From: Aminobacter sp. J41
GTDB lineage: Bacteria; Pseudomonadota; Alphaproteobacteria; Rhizobiales; Rhizobiaceae
Direction of reading: 5' to 3'
NCBI RefSeq assembly: GCF_000526635.1
Contig: NZ_JAGL01000001.1
Location: 62,001-126,000, forward strand
Length of the DNA stretch: 64,000 nucleotides
Part shown: piece by piece, positions 48,939 to 59,488 of the stretch
How the letters are laid out: each line of letters opens with the position of its first letter
Position numbering within the stretch: position 1 is the first letter of the stretch
The notes under the pieces: model-generated
Seen by the model: the letters and a program-made list of their open reading frames with translations, nothing else
Databases searched by the model: none
What the model was told of the DNA's origin: nothing
Position numbers and translations under genes: made by a program

Positions 48939-49049
48939 GGGTAGATTTCCCTTGCTCGGGGCAGCCGGAATGGAACCGGCGCCGCGATAGACGAACGCAA
49001 GGGGCGGCGGAATGTCCGCCACCCCCAGATCGTACTGTAAACGCCGCTG

Positions 49050-51629
49050 TTACAGCGTGCGCGTGATCATCTCGACGCGGAACGCCTCGATGACATCGCC
49101 CTGGCGGATGTCTTCGTAGTTGGCGAAGGCCATACCGCACTCCTGACCGGCCGGCACTTCGGACACTTCGTCCTTGAAGCGCTTGAGGGTCTTGAGCGTA
49201 CCTTCGTGGATCACGACGTTGTCGCGGATCAGGCGCACGCCCGCGCCGCGCTCCATCCGGCCCTCGGTGACACGGCAGCCCGCCACCTTGCCGACCTTGG
49301 TGATGTGGAACACCTCGAGGATCTCGGCATTGCCGAGGAAGGTCTCGCGACGCTCCGGCGACAGCAGGCCCGACATGGCCTGCTTGATGTCATCCACCAG
49401 GTCGTAGATGATGTTGTAGTAGCGGATCTCGATACCGGCCTGCTCGGCAGCCGCGCGCGCCTGCTTGTTGGCGCGGACGTTGAAGCCGATGATGACGGCA
49501 CCGGCGGTCTCGGCCAGCGACACATCGCTCTCGGTGATGGCACCTGCACCCGAATGGACGACACGTGCGCGCACCTCGTCGTTGCCGAGCTTCTCGAGCG
49601 CCACGTTGATGGCTTCGACCGAACCCTGCACGTCGCCCTTGATGACGAGCGGGAACTGCTTGAGACCCGAAGTCTGCAGCTGCGACATCATCTGCTCGAG
49701 CGAGCCGCGCTGGCCAGCAGCACGGGCAACAGCCTTCTCGCGGGCGAGACGCTGACGGTACTCCGAGATCTCGCGGGCGCGGGCCTCGGTCTCGACAACC
49801 GCGAAGCGGTCGCCGGCCATCGGCGTGCCCTGCAGGCCGAGGATTTCGACCGGCGTTGCCGGACCCGCTTCCTTGATCTGCTCGCCGCGATCGTTGATGA
49901 GCGCACGCACGCGGCCCCACTCGTTGCCGACGGCGAGGATGTCGCCGACCTTGAGCGTACCGGTGTTGACGAGAACGGTCGCAACCGGGCCGCGGCCCTT
50001 GTCGAGCTTTGCCTCGATGACAACGCCTTCCGCCGTGCGGTCCGGATTTGCCTTCAGGTCGAGAATTTCGGCCTGCAGGAGAACCGCCTCGAGCAGCTTG
50101 TCGATGTTCATCTTCTTGGTCGCCGAGATCTCGACGTCGAGAACCTCACCGCCCATCGACTCGACGAACACCTCGTGCTGCAGCAGCTGGGTGCGAACCT
50201 TCTGCGGGTCAGCCGACGGCTTGTCGATCTTGTTGATCGCCACGATGATCGGAACGCCCGCCGCCTTGGCGTGATTGATGGACTCGATCGTCTGCGGCAT
50301 CACGCTGTCGTCAGCGGCAACCACCAGGATGGCGATGTCCGTGACCTGCGCGCCGCGGGCACGCATTTGCGTGAAGGCAGCGTGGCCCGGCGTGTCGATG
50401 AAGGTGATCTTCTGGCCGTTCTGCTCAACCTGATAGGCACCGATGTGCTGGGTGATGCCGCCGGCTTCGCCCTCGGCCACCTTCGCATTGCGGATCGCAT
50501 CGAGCAGCGAGGTCTTGCCGTGGTCGACGTGACCCATGATGGTCACCACCGGCGGACGCGACTTCAGATCCTCTTCACGGTCTTCGATGTTGAACATGCC
50601 CTCTTCGACGTCGGACTCGGCAACACGCTTGACGGTGTGGCCGAATTCAACGGCGACGAGTTCAGCGGTATCCGCGTCGATCACGTCGCCGGGCTTCATC
50701 ATCTGGCCCTGCTTCATGAAGAACTTGACGAGGTCTACCGCACGCTCGGCCATGCGCTGTGCAAGTTCCTGCAGCGTGATCGTCTCGGGGATGACCACCT
50801 CGCGGGAGATCTTCTCGCGCGGCTCGTTGATCATTGAGCGCTTGAACTTCTCCTGACGGCGGCGCATCGACGACAGCGAGCGGCCGCGGCCCTCGTCACC
50901 CGACAGGGCGGAGGTCAGCGTCAGCTTGCCGCGACGGCGGTCGCCTTCAGGCTTCTTGACGGGCTTCGGCGCAGCTTCCGGCTTGGCGGGACCGCGCTTG
51001 ACAGCGGCGGCACCGCGGCGGCGCTCGTCCTCATCATCGTCATCCACGACAACCGGCTTGGCGGGAGCTGCAACCTTCGGCTTCTCCTCGGCCGGAGCGC
51101 GGCGCTTGGCCTCTTCCTCGGCGCGGCGCTTGGCCTCGGCCTCGGCGGCAAGCCGTGCCTCTTCCTCGGCCTGGCGGCGTGCGGATTCTTCCTGCTCCTT
51201 GCGGCGGCGCTCTTCTTCCTCGGCGCGGCGCGCGGCTTCCTCGGCAGCGCGCTTGCGCTCCTCGACCTCACGCAGACGTGAATCCTGCAGGGCGCGGCGG
51301 CGCGCCTCCATTTCTTCGCTCGACAGCGTGTTCAGCACCATGCCACCACGCGGCTGCGTCGGCGCCGGGCGCGGGGCCTGCGGCGTCGGAGCCGGAGTCG
51401 TCGGTGCAGCCTGCGGCGCACGCGGCTTCAGGGTGACTGTCGGCGTCGGGCTCTCCTGCTTTTCGCCAGGCAAAGAGAACTTGCGCTTCTTTGTCTCAAC
51501 GACGACAGCCTTCGAACGCCCATGCGAGAAGTTCTGGCGCACAGTGCCCTGCTCGGAGCCGGGGCGCTTCAGCGTCAGAGTCTTCTTTGAGTTGACGCCC
51601 AGCGTCTTGTCGTCTTTCGTATCGCTCAT
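49050..51629 (-). CDS. infB: Translation initiation factor IF-2
   Basis: GTPase that places initiator tRNA on the 30S subunit. It has 859 residues: a long charged, coiled-coil N-terminus rich in Ala, Glu and Arg (about 105-200), the IF2_N region, G domain [14 protein letters not shown] (about 365), [15 protein letters not shown] and [10 protein letters not shown], then EF-Tu-like domain 2 and C-terminal domains ending [19 protein letters not shown]. It starts within the ylxR stop (4-bp overlap). Confidence 0.96.
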   Translation of the reverse strand: MSDTKDDKTLGVNSKKTLTLKRPGSEQGTVRQNFSHGRSKAVVVETKKRKFSLPGEKQESPTPTVTLKPRAPQAAPTTPAPTPQAPRPAPTQPRGGMVLNTLSSEEMEARRRALQDSRLREVEERKRAAEEAARRAEEEERRRKEQEESARRQAEEEARLAAEAEAKRRAEEEAKRRAPAEEKPKVAAPAKPVVVDDDDEDERRRGAAAVKRGPAKPEAAPKPVKKPEGDRRRGKLTLTSALSGDEGRGRSLSSMRRRQEKFKRSMINEPREKISREVVIPETITLQELAQRMAERAVDLVKFFMKQGQMMKPGDVIDADTAELVAVEFGHTVKRVAESDVEEGMFNIEDREEDLKSRPPVVTIMGHVDHGKTSLLDAIRNAKVAEGEAGGITQHIGAYQVEQNGQKITFIDTPGHAAFTQMRARGAQVTDIAILVVAADDSVMPQTIESINHAKAAGVPIIVAINKIDKPSADPQKVRTQLLQHEVFVESMGGEVLDVEISATKKMNIDKLLEAVLLQAEILDLKANPDRTAEGVVIEAKLDKGRGPVATVLVNTGTLKVGDILAVGNEWGRVRALINDRGEQIKEAGPATPVEILGLQGTPMAGDRFAVVETEARAREISEYRQRLAREKAVARAAGQRGSLEQMMSQLQTSGLKQFPLVIKGDVQGSVEAINVALEKLGNDEVRARVVHSGAGAITESDVSLAETAGAVIIGFNVRANKQARAAAEQAGIEIRYYNIIYDLVDDIKQAMSGLLSPERRETFLGNAEILEVFHITKVGKVAGCRVTEGRMERGAGVRLIRDNVVIHEGTLKTLKRFKDEVSEVPAGQECGMAFANYEDIRQGDVIEAFRVEMITRTL

Positions 51630-52285
51630 TCCGTATCCTCTGCGGCGTCATCATGATCGCCGGTCGCCGCCAACATCGCCCGGTCTTCGGGGGAACCGCC
51701 CCTGTAACGGTCAAGCGCCACCATGCGCTTCAGCACAGCCTTGCCCGTGTCACCGGCGAGCACGGCTGCATGTATCACATTTGTCCCCCCTAATGCCAAA
51801 CCCAATTCGGCTTCCGAAAAGAGTTTATAGGCGGGGATCGACGGGCCATCTTGAAATACGACCCACCGACGGGCCTGATCGATCTTTCTGACGCCGTCCG
51901 GCGCTGCCTCCAGGGCATGCAGGACCAGCATCGCCTTGCCCGACCGAACGGAGGCTTCAACCTTGGCAGCCCCCATCACAACCTGGCCCGCCTTGCGGGC
52001 GAGGCCAAGCGAGCCGAGGACAGACTGCTTCAGCAGCCTGTCCACCATCTCCGGAAGATCGTCCGGAGATGTTACCTTCATCTTGAGAGCACGGGCGAAG
52101 ATGTTCTTCTTCGCCGCCTGCTCTACATATTGCCTTTCAGCAGTGACCCAGCAGCCGCGTCCGGGGAGCTTGCGCTTGAGGTCGGGGACAACGGACATGT
52201 CCGGTCCCGCGACGAAGCGCAGCAAACCATCCGGCTCGCCGACCTGCCGCGTTACTATACATGTGCGTTCGCTCATATCTTTCAA
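51626..52285 (-). CDS. YlxR (DUF448) / L7Ae fusion RNA-binding protein
   Basis: A 219-residue two-domain RNA-binding protein set between nusA and infB. The first half is Ylx[41 protein letters not shown]. The second (about 95-185) resembles the L7Ae/L30e fold: [39 protein letters not shown]. Known for this position in alphaproteobacteria; it may act in transcription or rRNA handling. TTG 52285 sits 6 bases after GGAG. ATG 52276, three codons on, lacks a nearby site, so the start is a judgement. Confidence 0.88.
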   Translation of the reverse strand: MKDMSERTCIVTRQVGEPDGLLRFVAGPDMSVVPDLKRKLPGRGCWVTAERQYVEQAAKKNIFARALKMKVTSPDDLPEMVDRLLKQSVLGSLGLARKAGQVVMGAAKVEASVRSGKAMLVLHALEAAPDGVRKIDQARRWVVFQDGPSIPAYKLFSEAELGLALGGTNVIHAAVLAGDTGKAVLKRMVALDRYRGGSPEDRAMLAATGDHDDAAEDTE

Positions 52286-52309
52286 GCACTACTCCATCCG
52301 GAAGCATCA

Positions 52310-53917
52310 TCATGCTCCGGCTTCGTCCTCTGCCTGGGCAGCTTCTTCTTCGCCCTCGGCGACAAGATCGTCCTCGCTCAGCCAGCCCATCTTCAGGCGG
52401 GCAGCAACGACCATCTGCTCTGCGTCGGCACGGGTGACACCGAACTCGGACAGAACGCCCGAGTAGAACTTGGTCTCGCCGTCCTTGCGTTCCTTCCAGC
52501 CGACCAGATCGTCGATGGCATAGCCGGCGAAGTCCTCGAGGGTCTTCACGCCATCCTTGCCGATCGCGACCAGCATCGCGGTGGTGATCCCCGGCAGCTC
52601 GCGCAGCTCGTCCTCGACGCCGAGTTCACGGCGCTTGGCGTCATGCTCCGCCTCGATGCGGTCGAGATATTCGCGCGCACGGGTCTGGATTTCCTCGGCG
52701 GTCGACTCGTCGAAGCCGTCGATCGACGAAATCTCGTCGGCGTCGACATAGGCCACTTCCTCGACCGAGGTGAAGCCTTCCGAAGCCAGCACCTGGCCGA
52801 CCATCTCGTCGACGTCCAGCGCATCCATGAACAGGTTCGAGCGCTCGACGAATTCCTTCTGGCGGCGCTCGCTCTCTTCCTGCTCGGTCAGGATGTCGAT
52901 ATCCCAGCCGGTCAGCTGCGAAGCAAGGCGCACGTTCTGGCCGCGGCGACCGATTGCCAGCGACAGCTGGTCATCCGGAACCACGACTTCAATACGCTCG
53001 GCGTCCTCATCGAGAACGACCTTGGCCACTTCCGCCGGCTGAAGCGCGTTGACGATGAACGTCGCGGCATCCGGCGACCACGGAATGATGTCGATCTTTT
53101 CGCCCTGCAACTCGGCCACGACCGCCTGCACGCGGCTGCCGCGCATACCAACGCAGGCGCCGACCGGGTCGATCGAGGAGTCGCGCGAGGTCACGGCGAT
53201 CTTGGCGCGGCTGCCCGGGTCGCGGGCGACCGACTTGATCTCGATGATGCCGTCGTAGATTTCCGGCACTTCCATGGTGAACAGCTTCGCCATGAACTGC
53301 GGATGAGTGCGCGACAGGAAGATCTGCGGACCGCGCTGCTCGCGGCGCACGTCGTATACATAGGCGCGGACGCGGTCGCCATACTTGTAGTTCTCGCGCG
53401 GGATCAACTCGTCGCGGCGGATGATGCCCTCGCCACGGCCGAGGTCCACGACCACATTGCCGTACTCGACGCGCTTGACGGTGCCGTTGACGATCTCGCC
53501 GACGCGGTCCTTGTACTCGTCATACTGGCGGTCGCGCTCAGCCTCGCGCACCTTCTGGACGATGACCTGCTTGGCCGACTGGGCAGCGATGCGGCCGAAA
53601 TCCATCGGCGGCAGCGGCTCGGCGATGAAGTCGCCGATCTGAGCGTCCGGGTTGCGCAGGCGCGCATCGGCCAGCGAAATCTCGCGAGCGTATTCCTCGA
53701 CGTTCTCGACGACCTCGAGCAGGCGCTGCAGCTTCATCTCACCCGTGTTCGGGTTGATGTCGGCGCGGATATTGGTCTCCTGACCGTAGCGCGAACGCGC
53801 GGCCTTCTGGATGGCGTCGGCCATCGCCTCGATGACGATCTTCTTGTCGATCGACTTCTCGCGCGCGACAGCATCCGCGATCTGCAGAAGCTCCAGCCTG
53901 TTTGCACTGACTACCAT
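52310..53917 (-). CDS. nusA: Transcription termination/antitermination protein NusA
   Basis: RNA polymerase-binding elongation factor for pausing, termination and rRNA antitermination. It has 535 residues: an N-terminal RNAP-binding domain ([20 protein letters not shown]), S1 ([20 protein letters not shown]), two KH domains ([40 protein letters not shown]), two C-terminal helix-hairpin acidic repeats ([40 protein letters not shown]) and an acidic tail. ATG 53917 follows CGAGGAGACC; an ATG 18 bp earlier overlaps this site. Confidence 0.95.
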   Translation of the reverse strand: MVVSANRLELLQIADAVAREKSIDKKIVIEAMADAIQKAARSRYGQETNIRADINPNTGEMKLQRLLEVVENVEEYAREISLADARLRNPDAQIGDFIAEPLPPMDFGRIAAQSAKQVIVQKVREAERDRQYDEYKDRVGEIVNGTVKRVEYGNVVVDLGRGEGIIRRDELIPRENYKYGDRVRAYVYDVRREQRGPQIFLSRTHPQFMAKLFTMEVPEIYDGIIEIKSVARDPGSRAKIAVTSRDSSIDPVGACVGMRGSRVQAVVAELQGEKIDIIPWSPDAATFIVNALQPAEVAKVVLDEDAERIEVVVPDDQLSLAIGRRGQNVRLASQLTGWDIDILTEQEESERRQKEFVERSNLFMDALDVDEMVGQVLASEGFTSVEEVAYVDADEISSIDGFDESTAEEIQTRAREYLDRIEAEHDAKRRELGVEDELRELPGITTAMLVAIGKDGVKTLEDFAGYAIDDLVGWKERKDGETKFYSGVLSEFGVTRADAEQMVVAARLKMGWLSEDDLVAEGEEEAAQAEDEAGA

Positions 53918-53964
53918 GTCGGTCTCCTCGGACAACTCCGTCGGCTTAGCGCCGGGTGCTCGTC

Positions 53965-54573
53965 TCAGTTTGCGTTATCGTCATCATCCTGCGCATCGGC
54001 GTCTTCCGCCTCGCGCTGCTTCTTGGCCAGCTTGTCGCGCCGGAACGCCTCTGCAATCAGGTCGTCGGTCAGGACGAGCTTGGCTTCGGCAATCGCATCC
54101 CACGGGATGGTAACGTTCGGTTCTTCACCATAGCTGACCTGGTCGCGCGCGATCGTGACGCCTTCGTCGGCCACTGCGATGATCTTGCCGCGGAAACGCT
54201 TGCGGTCGGCAATCATGACCGCGGTTTCCAGCTTTGCCAGGTGCCCCAGCGCAGCCTCGAAGTCCGACTTCCTCACCAGCGGCCGGTCGATGCCCGGGGA
54301 GGAAACTTCGAGATGATAAGCCTTGTCGATCGGATCTTCCACATCGAGCGCGGGCGAAATGGCGCGGCTGAGTTCCTCGCAGCCTTCGACATCCATGGTG
54401 CCGTCTTCGCGCTCGGCCATGATTTGCAGCGTCAGCCCGTTCTGTCCGAGCAGCCGTACGCGTACGAGCCTGTAGCCCGCAGCAGCAATGACAGGCATCA
54501 CGATGGCAGCCACGCGCGCGTCGATGCCGGTTTCCCTGATGATGCGGCCGTCGCCGGTATTCACTTCAACCAT
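53965..54573 (-). CDS. rimP: Ribosome maturation factor RimP
   Basis: Early 30S assembly factor. It has 202 residues: [40 protein letters not shown] and [20 protein letters not shown] are the RimP core; a basic and acidic tail ([16 protein letters not shown]) follows. First gene of the rimP-nusA-ylxR-infB-rbfA-truB operon. ATG 54573 follows GTGGAGAGAC. A promoter and a terminator-like hairpin lie in its short leader. Confidence 0.94.
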   Translation of the reverse strand: MVEVNTGDGRIIRETGIDARVAAIVMPVIAAAGYRLVRVRLLGQNGLTLQIMAEREDGTMDVEGCEELSRAISPALDVEDPIDKAYHLEVSSPGIDRPLVRKSDFEAALGHLAKLETAVMIADRKRFRGKIIAVADEGVTIARDQVSYGEEPNVTIPWDAIAEAKLVLTDDLIAEAFRRDKLAKKQREAEDADAQDDDDNAN

Positions 54574-54596
54574 AGTCTCTCCACGGGCCGGCTAAC

Positions 54597-54628
54597 AAAA
54601 AAGAGCGGGACCGGGTGGACCCACTCTT
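54597..54628 (-). promoter_or_regulatory. Attenuator-like hairpin in the rimP operon leader
   Basis: On the minus strand AAGAGTGGG-10-base loop-CCCGCTCTT forms a 9-bp stem (one T-G pair) followed by a run of six Ts, ending about 24 bases before the rimP ATG. It lies downstream of the only visible promoter, so RNA polymerase must pass it to reach rimP-nusA. Confidence 0.75.
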
Positions 54629-54655
54629 CGCCATACCGACCAAGAATTTGAGCCG

Positions 54656-54684
54656 TATATATACCCGCGGGTCCGGTTTATCAA
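54656..54684 (-). promoter_or_regulatory. sigma70-type promoter of the rimP-nusA-infB operon
   Basis: On the minus strand TTGATA (54684-54679), exactly 17 bp, then TATATA (54661-54656). The predicted start is about 54649, giving a leader of about 75 bases. Confidence 0.75.
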
Positions 54685-54754
54685 GCATCAGCGACATTGG
54701 TGGCCACGTTAACCACTGCTAGAAAGATCGGGGTGATTCGCGGGAGCCTGATAC

Positions 54755-56341
54755 ATGGAGCGCCTGGCCGGCTGGGTAATACTTCAATCGGGATGGCGTC
54801 GGGCGCTGACCGCTTTCATCGCGGGGGCACTAGGCGCCTTCGCACAGCCGCCTTTCGACTTCCCCGCCGCCTGCTTCATCGCCTTCCCGATCCTCGTCTG
54901 GCTGCTCGACGGCGCGGCCGGCTATCCGGGCCAGTCGTTCCTCAGACGGCTTGCCCAACCCTTCTTCATCGGCTGGTGGTTCGGCTTCGGCTATTTCCTC
55001 GTCGGCCTGTGGTGGATCGGCAATGCACTTCTTGTTGAAGCGGATTTGTTCGCCTGGGCCTTGCCCTTCGCCGTTCTCGGCCTGCCGGCGCTGATCGCGA
55101 TCTTCTACGGCTTTGCCGCAGCCCTTGCCCGCGCCTTCTGGAGCGACGGCATCGGCCGCATCGCCGCGCTTGCCGCCGCCTTCGGCTTTTCCGAATGGCT
55201 GCGCACCTTCGTGCTCACGGGCTTTCCATGGAACGCCATAGGCCAGGCGGCAATGCCCGTGCCGGAGATGATGCAGTCGGTCACCGTCATCGGCATGGCC
55301 GGCATCAACACGCTTGCCGTCTTCGTGTTCTCGGTTCCGGCGCTGCTTGCCGCCCGCAAAGGCCGCGCCGCCGGCTTCCTGCTCGCCGCCCTCATCGCCG
55401 CTCTTCACATCGGCTACGGCTTTGTCCGCATCGGCATGGGCGACGCCACGCCCGAAAAGACCATCCAGGTCCGGCTGGTGCAGCCCTCGATCGACCAGAG
55501 CGAGAAATGGAGCGAGGAGATGCGCGAGCGCATCTTCCAGACCTATCTCGACCTGTCCTCTGCCGAACCCGCCAATGGCGCGCCCCAGCCTTCGCTGATC
55601 GTCTGGCCGGAAACGTCGGTTCCCTTCATCCTCTCGCAGCAGCCGGAAGCCCTCACCCGGCTTGCCGACATGATCGGCGACAGGCAGGATCTTCTTGCCG
55701 GCGCTGTGCGCATCGAGGGCAAGGGAGCCGACGCGCGCTTCTACAATGCGGTGGTTGCGATCAACTCCGGCGGCGAAATCTTCGACGCCGTCGACAAGAT
55801 CCGCCTCGTTCCCTTCGGCGAATACCTGCCGCTCGCCGACATTCTGTCACGCGCCGGGCTGCAGAAGATCGTCGACAACGTCTCCGACTTTTCCCCAGGC
55901 GGGCAGCGCCGCGCCATCCGTCTTTTGGATGAAGTGCGGATACTCCCCTTCATCTGTTATGAGATCATCTTTCCGGGTATTGCGGGTTACGGCGACGCCG
56001 ACGCCGACGTGATCCTCAACATCACCAACGACGCCTGGTTTGGCGACACGCCCGGACCCTACCAGCACTTCCGCCAGGCGCAGATCCGCGCCGTCGACGC
56101 GGGACGTCCCCTTATCCGTTCTGCAAATAATGGAATTTCCGGCGTGGTCGACGCCTACGGACGGGTGATCGACGCTTATGCGATCGACGCCGTCGGCGCG
56201 CTCGATGCGGCCGTTCCGCTGCAACGCGTACAACCTCTGGTTACACGGCCCGATATCGTCGGGGCGGCGATCATCGTCATCCTAACCGTTTGGGCAGGGG
56301 CTTCGGCACTACGCTCCCGCCGCCGATCGATTGACAGCTAA
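54755..56341 (+). CDS. lnt: Apolipoprotein N-acyltransferase
   Basis: Inner-membrane enzyme that N-acylates the lipoprotein cysteine. It has 528 residues, eight or so membrane segments in the first 220 and the last 20, and a periplasmic nitrilase domain between. The catalytic Glu is in LIVWPETSVPF, the Lys in DKIRLVPFGEYLP, and the Cys in LPFICYEIIFPG. Substrate-loop NITNDAWFGDTPGPYQHFRQ is present. ATG 54755 follows GCGGGAGCC. Normally next to corC, it stands here divergent from rimP and about 38 kb from corC. Confidence 0.95.
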   Translation: MERLAGWVILQSGWRRALTAFIAGALGAFAQPPFDFPAACFIAFPILVWLLDGAAGYPGQSFLRRLAQPFFIGWWFGFGYFLVGLWWIGNALLVEADLFAWALPFAVLGLPALIAIFYGFAAALARAFWSDGIGRIAALAAAFGFSEWLRTFVLTGFPWNAIGQAAMPVPEMMQSVTVIGMAGINTLAVFVFSVPALLAARKGRAAGFLLAALIAALHIGYGFVRIGMGDATPEKTIQVRLVQPSIDQSEKWSEEMRERIFQTYLDLSSAEPANGAPQPSLIVWPETSVPFILSQQPEALTRLADMIGDRQDLLAGAVRIEGKGADARFYNAVVAINSGGEIFDAVDKIRLVPFGEYLPLADILSRAGLQKIVDNVSDFSPGGQRRAIRLLDEVRILPFICYEIIFPGIAGYGDADADVILNITNDAWFGDTPGPYQHFRQAQIRAVDAGRPLIRSANNGISGVVDAYGRVIDAYAIDAVGALDAAVPLQRVQPLVTRPDIVGAAIIVILTVWAGASALRSRRRSIDS

Positions 56342-56436
56342 AGGTTCGGAATCCATAGTAAAGCTACCTTTTGGCGAAGGATTCGCGCCGCCGGAAGCAA
56401 TCAGGTAGCTGAGCATTCCGTTGATGCGGTGAGGAC

Positions 56437-56838
56437 ATGATGCCGGATCAGAAAAAACAACCTAACCCGATTGACGTCTATGTCGGCAGCCGAATCCGCA
56501 TGCGCCGGAACATCCTTGGCATGAGCCAGGAAAAACTTGGCGAGCACCTCGGCATTACCTTCCAGCAAATACAGAAATACGAGAAGGGTACCAACCGCGT
56601 TGGCGCCTCGCGCCTGCAAGCGATTGCCTCGATTCTGGAGGTTCCGCCCTCCTTTTTCTTTGACGGCGCCCCTGGCGGACAAGAAGGCCTGATGGAAGAA
56701 AGCCAGTCGACCTACATGGTAGATTTCCTTTCGAGCACCGAGGGCATCCAGCTCAACCGCGCCTTCGCGCGCATCGACGACCCGAAGGTGCGCCGCAAGG
56801 TCATCGACCTCGTGCGCGCCCTTGCCGGCGAAGAATAG
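56437..56838 (+). CDS. XRE-family transcriptional regulator (helix-turn-helix)
   Basis: A 133-residue DNA-binding protein. The HTH_3 domain (about 13-70) reads VGSRIRMRRNILGMSQEKLG then GITFQQIQKYEKGTNRVGAS. A C-terminal part, RAFARIDDPKVRRKVIDLVR, is typical of the alphaproteobacterial copies found between lnt and metK. It may control its neighbours or itself. The target is unknown. ATG 56437 is taken; Met 2 is an equal option. Confidence 0.9.
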   Translation: MMPDQKKQPNPIDVYVGSRIRMRRNILGMSQEKLGEHLGITFQQIQKYEKGTNRVGASRLQAIASILEVPPSFFFDGAPGGQEGLMEESQSTYMVDFLSSTEGIQLNRAFARIDDPKVRRKVIDLVRALAGEE

Positions 56839-56904
56839 CGCCGGCCTCTACGGTTTTCGATCATGACCTTTTATTGGCGTCACCCTGCTGGGACCCTTTG
56901 CGCC

Positions 56905-56933
56905 TTGACGCGGCATTCCCCGGACAGATAACA
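56905..56933 (+). promoter_or_regulatory. Candidate metK promoter
   Basis: TTGACG (56905-56910), 17 bp, ATAACA (56928-56933). The -35 is good and the -10 weak. The leader after it contains the perfect palindrome GTCGATC-T-GATCGAC (56946-56960). I do not see a recognisable SAM riboswitch. Confidence 0.4.
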
Positions 56934-56982
56934 GAATGTGCATGTGTCGATCTGATCGACTTTCTTTCAAGAGGGGATACCC

Positions 56983-58227
56983 GTGGCACGCCAGAACTAC
57001 CTTTTCACGAGCGAGTCGGTTTCCGAAGGTCATCCGGACAAGGTCTGCGACCGCATCTCGGATGAAATTGTCGATCTCGTCTATCGCGAAGCCAAACGGA
57101 CTGGCGTGGACCCATGGAGTGTCCGCATTGCCTGCGAGACGCTGGCAACCACCAATCGCGTGATCATCGCCGGCGAGGTACGCCTGCCGGACTCGCTGAT
57201 GAAGCTCGACAAGAACGGCAACAAGGTCATCAACCCGGCCAAGTTCAAGTCGATCGCCCGCAAGGCGATCCGCGCCATCGGCTACGAGCAGGACGGCTTC
57301 CACTGGAAGACGTGCAAGATCGACGTCCTGCTGCACTCGCAGTCGGCCGACATCGCGCAGGGCGTGGACAACGCCGCCGACCGCCAGGGCGAGGAAGGTG
57401 CCGGCGACCAGGGCATCATGTTCGGTTATGCCTGCAATGAGACGCCCGACCTGATGCCGGCGCCGATCTACTACGCGCACAAGATCCTCGAGCTCCTCTC
57501 GGAAGCCCGCCACAAGAAGGAAGGCGAAGCCGCCAAGCTCGGCCCGGACGCCAAGAGCCAGGTCACCGTCCGCTATGTCGACGGCAAGGCGACCGAGGTG
57601 ACGCAGATCGTGCTTTCGACCCAGCACCTCGATCCCTCCTGGGATTCGAAGAAGGTGCGCGATGTGGTCGAGCCCTACATCCGCAAGGCGCTGGGCGACC
57701 TCAAGATCGCCGACAACTGCAACTGGTACATCAACCCGACCGGCAAGTTCGTGATCGGCGGCCCGGACGGCGATGCCGGCCTCACCGGCCGCAAGATCAT
57801 CGTCGACACCTATGGCGGCGCGGCCCCCCACGGCGGCGGCGCGTTCTCCGGCAAGGACACGACCAAGGTCGACCGTTCGGCTGCCTATGCCGCACGCTAC
57901 CTCGCCAAGAACGTCGTGGCCGCCAAGCTTGCCGACCGCTGCACGATCCAGCTTTCCTACGCCATCGGCGTCGCGCAGCCGCTGTCGATCTATGTCGACC
58001 TGCACGGCACCGGCAAGGGCGTCAACGAGGCTCAGGTCGAGGAAGCGCTGCGCAAGGTTATGGATCTGTCCCCAACCGGCATTCGCCGCCATCTTGACCT
58101 GAACAAGCCGATCTATGCAAAGACGTCGGCCTACGGCCACTTTGGCCGCAAGCCGGGGCGCGATGGTTCGTTCTCCTGGGAAAAGACCGACCTGACCAAG
58201 GCTCTCAAGGACGCGATCGCGGCCTGA
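56983..58227 (+). CDS. metK: S-adenosylmethionine synthetase
   Basis: Makes SAM from methionine and ATP. It has 414 residues, slightly longer than E. coli MetK as usual in alphaproteobacteria. The opening is [20 protein letters not shown] (ATP and Mg site, H and D), then [20 protein letters not shown], and the P-loop-like [23 protein letters not shown] 56983 follows AAGAGGGGATACCC. trmB follows 27 bp later. Confidence 0.96.
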   Translation: MARQNYLFTSESVSEGHPDKVCDRISDEIVDLVYREAKRTGVDPWSVRIACETLATTNRVIIAGEVRLPDSLMKLDKNGNKVINPAKFKSIARKAIRAIGYEQDGFHWKTCKIDVLLHSQSADIAQGVDNAADRQGEEGAGDQGIMFGYACNETPDLMPAPIYYAHKILELLSEARHKKEGEAAKLGPDAKSQVTVRYVDGKATEVTQIVLSTQHLDPSWDSKKVRDVVEPYIRKALGDLKIADNCNWYINPTGKFVIGGPDGDAGLTGRKIIVDTYGGAAPHGGGAFSGKDTTKVDRSAAYAARYLAKNVVAAKLADRCTIQLSYAIGVAQPLSIYVDLHGTGKGVNEAQVEEALRKVMDLSPTGIRRHLDLNKPIYAKTSAYGHFGRKPGRDGSFSWEKTDLTKALKDAIAA

Positions 58228-58254
58228 GCCACAGACGAGAGTACCGAGAACGAC

Positions 58255-58953
58255 ATGACGGCCGAGAGACCTTCACGCAGCACAGAAGCGTTTTTCGGCC
58301 GCAGGCACGGCAAGCCGCTGCGCCCGCACCAGGCGGGCGCCATGGCGCGCATCCTGCCGGAGCTGAAAGTTGACCTGAAATCTCCGGCTCCCGCCGACCT
58401 CAAGACGCTGTTCCCGGTGCCCGTCGAGGCCGTCCGCCTCGAAATCGGCTTTGGCGGCGGCGAGCACCTGCATCATGAGGCCAGCCGCTTCCCGTCGGCC
58501 GGCTTCATCGGCGTCGAGCCGTTCGTCAACGGTATGGCGAAGATGATCGCAAAGCTCGACGAGACGCCGCTCCCGAACCTTCGACTGCACGATGACGACG
58601 CGACCCAGCTGCTCGACTGGCTGCCCGACGCCTCGATCGACGGCATCGACCTGTTTTACCCAGATCCGTGGCCGAAGAAGCGCCACTGGAAGCGCCGCTT
58701 CGTCAGCGAGGTCAATCTCGACCGCTTCGCGCGGGTGATGAAGCCCGGCGCACGCTTCCGCTTCGCCTCGGACATCGACACCTATGTCAACTGGACGCTG
58801 CTGCACTGCCGCGCCCACGAGGCGTTCGAGTGGCAGGCACAGTCGCCACTCGACTGGCGCACGCCCTACGAGGCATGGCCCGGCACGCGCTACGAGGCAA
58901 AGGCCCTGCGCGAAGGCCGTGTCCCGGCCTACCTCACCTTCATCCGCAAGTAG
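58255..58953 (+). CDS. trmB: tRNA (guanine-N7-)-methyltransferase
   Basis: Forms m7G46 in tRNA variable loops. It has 232 residues: SAM motif [32 protein letters not shown], the TrmB signature [19 protein letters not shown], and a C-terminal [20 protein letters not shown]. It is cotranscribed with metK. A strong hairpin follows it. Confidence 0.95.
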   Translation: MTAERPSRSTEAFFGRRHGKPLRPHQAGAMARILPELKVDLKSPAPADLKTLFPVPVEAVRLEIGFGGGEHLHHEASRFPSAGFIGVEPFVNGMAKMIAKLDETPLPNLRLHDDDATQLLDWLPDASIDGIDLFYPDPWPKKRHWKRRFVSEVNLDRFARVMKPGARFRFASDIDTYVNWTLLHCRAHEAFEWQAQSPLDWRTPYEAWPGTRYEAKALREGRVPAYLTFIRK

Positions 58954-58994
58954 ATTTTGTCCGGCTTCGGCCGGAAGATACGTTACAAACTGAA

Positions 58995-59027
58995 ACGGCC
59001 CGGTATCCTCTCGGACGACCGGGCCGT
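58995..59027. terminator. Hairpin after trmB
   Basis: ACGGCCCGGT-13-base loop-ACCGGGCCGT, perfect 10-bp stem 41 bp after trmB and 48 bp after the stop of the small minus-strand gene. It lacks a T-run, so it is a likely shared boundary for the convergent genes rather than a textbook terminator. Confidence 0.7.
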
Positions 59028-59074
59028 ACATCTGTCATGCATGGCGACTTTGCCGTCGCACCTGCTGCTCGCTG

Positions 59075-59233
59075 TTAGTAGCGGCGGATCTCGCGGAAGC
59101 GCTGCGGGTCGATGCCGAGGCGCTGCAGATCGGATGCGCGTGCCTGACGGCCTTCGCGGGTCGCGGCCGAAACGGCGACCGCGCTGCCTACGATATCGAG
59201 AAAATCGGAAATTCCCCTGGCGAACTTGCTCAT
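59075..59233 (-). CDS. 52-residue DUF1127-like small protein
   Basis: A small basic protein, MSKFARGISDFLDIVGSA at the start, ending in an Arg-rich tail ARASDLQRLGIDPQRFREI. The D-L-x2-L-G-I-x4-F-x2-I pattern resembles the C-terminal helix of DUF1127 proteins, small RNA-linked proteins of alphaproteobacteria; the match is tentative. ATG 59233 follows AAAGGCGC at about 9 bases. A longer frame from 59341 is unlikely. It lies 117 bp downstream of two tandem CU-loop hairpins on the same strand. Confidence 0.6.
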   Translation of the reverse strand: MSKFARGISDFLDIVGSAVAVSAATREGRQARASDLQRLGIDPQRFREIRRY

Positions 59234-59349
59234 TGTTCTTGCGCCTTTCGTTGTGCGTTGCAACAAAGATAGGAGCGCCCCTGCCGTTCCGGAAGAGCGG
59301 AATCCGCATGGCATCCATGCATTTGTGCAACGCAACATCACCGGGGCAT

Positions 59350-59488
59350 AAAAAAGCCGCCGTGGCGGAGGGAACCACGGCGGCCCTTAAAAAATGGGGC
59401 GGGAGCCCGGAGAGGGGGATGAGGCTCCCGCGGTGTCCGGTACAGGCGGGGGACGGGCCTTCTCCGGACTCGGCGTCTAATTGCCGAT
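59350..59488 (-). ncRNA. Candidate small RNA with two CU-rich-loop hairpins, upstream of polA
   Basis: On the minus strand, hairpin B (59431-59399, GCGGGAGCC/GGCTCCCGC, loop TCATCCCCCTCTCCG) is followed by TTTTTT. Hairpin A (59384-59356, GCCGCCGTGG/CCACGGCGGC, loop TTCCCTCCG) is also followed by TTTTTT at 59355-59350. Upstream, TTGAAT (59523-59518), 17 bp, CAAATT is a weak promoter, giving an RNA of about 140 bases. Both loops carry CCCUC-type anti-Shine-Dalgarno runs like those of the alphaproteobacterial cuckoo/CcsR and alpha-r7 RNAs. I recall a rhizobial sRNA next to polA, but not with certainty. Confidence 0.55.

Noticed and set aside
51851-54133. A 760-codon plus-strand open frame opposite ylxR and nusA
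   Set aside because: Antisense shadow with no recognisable domain; the minus strand carries the full NusA domain set.
56839-56982. SAM-responsive riboswitch before metK
   Set aside because: Only a 7-bp-arm palindrome and a weak promoter are visible; no SAM-I, SAM-II or SAM/SAH core could be recognised by eye.
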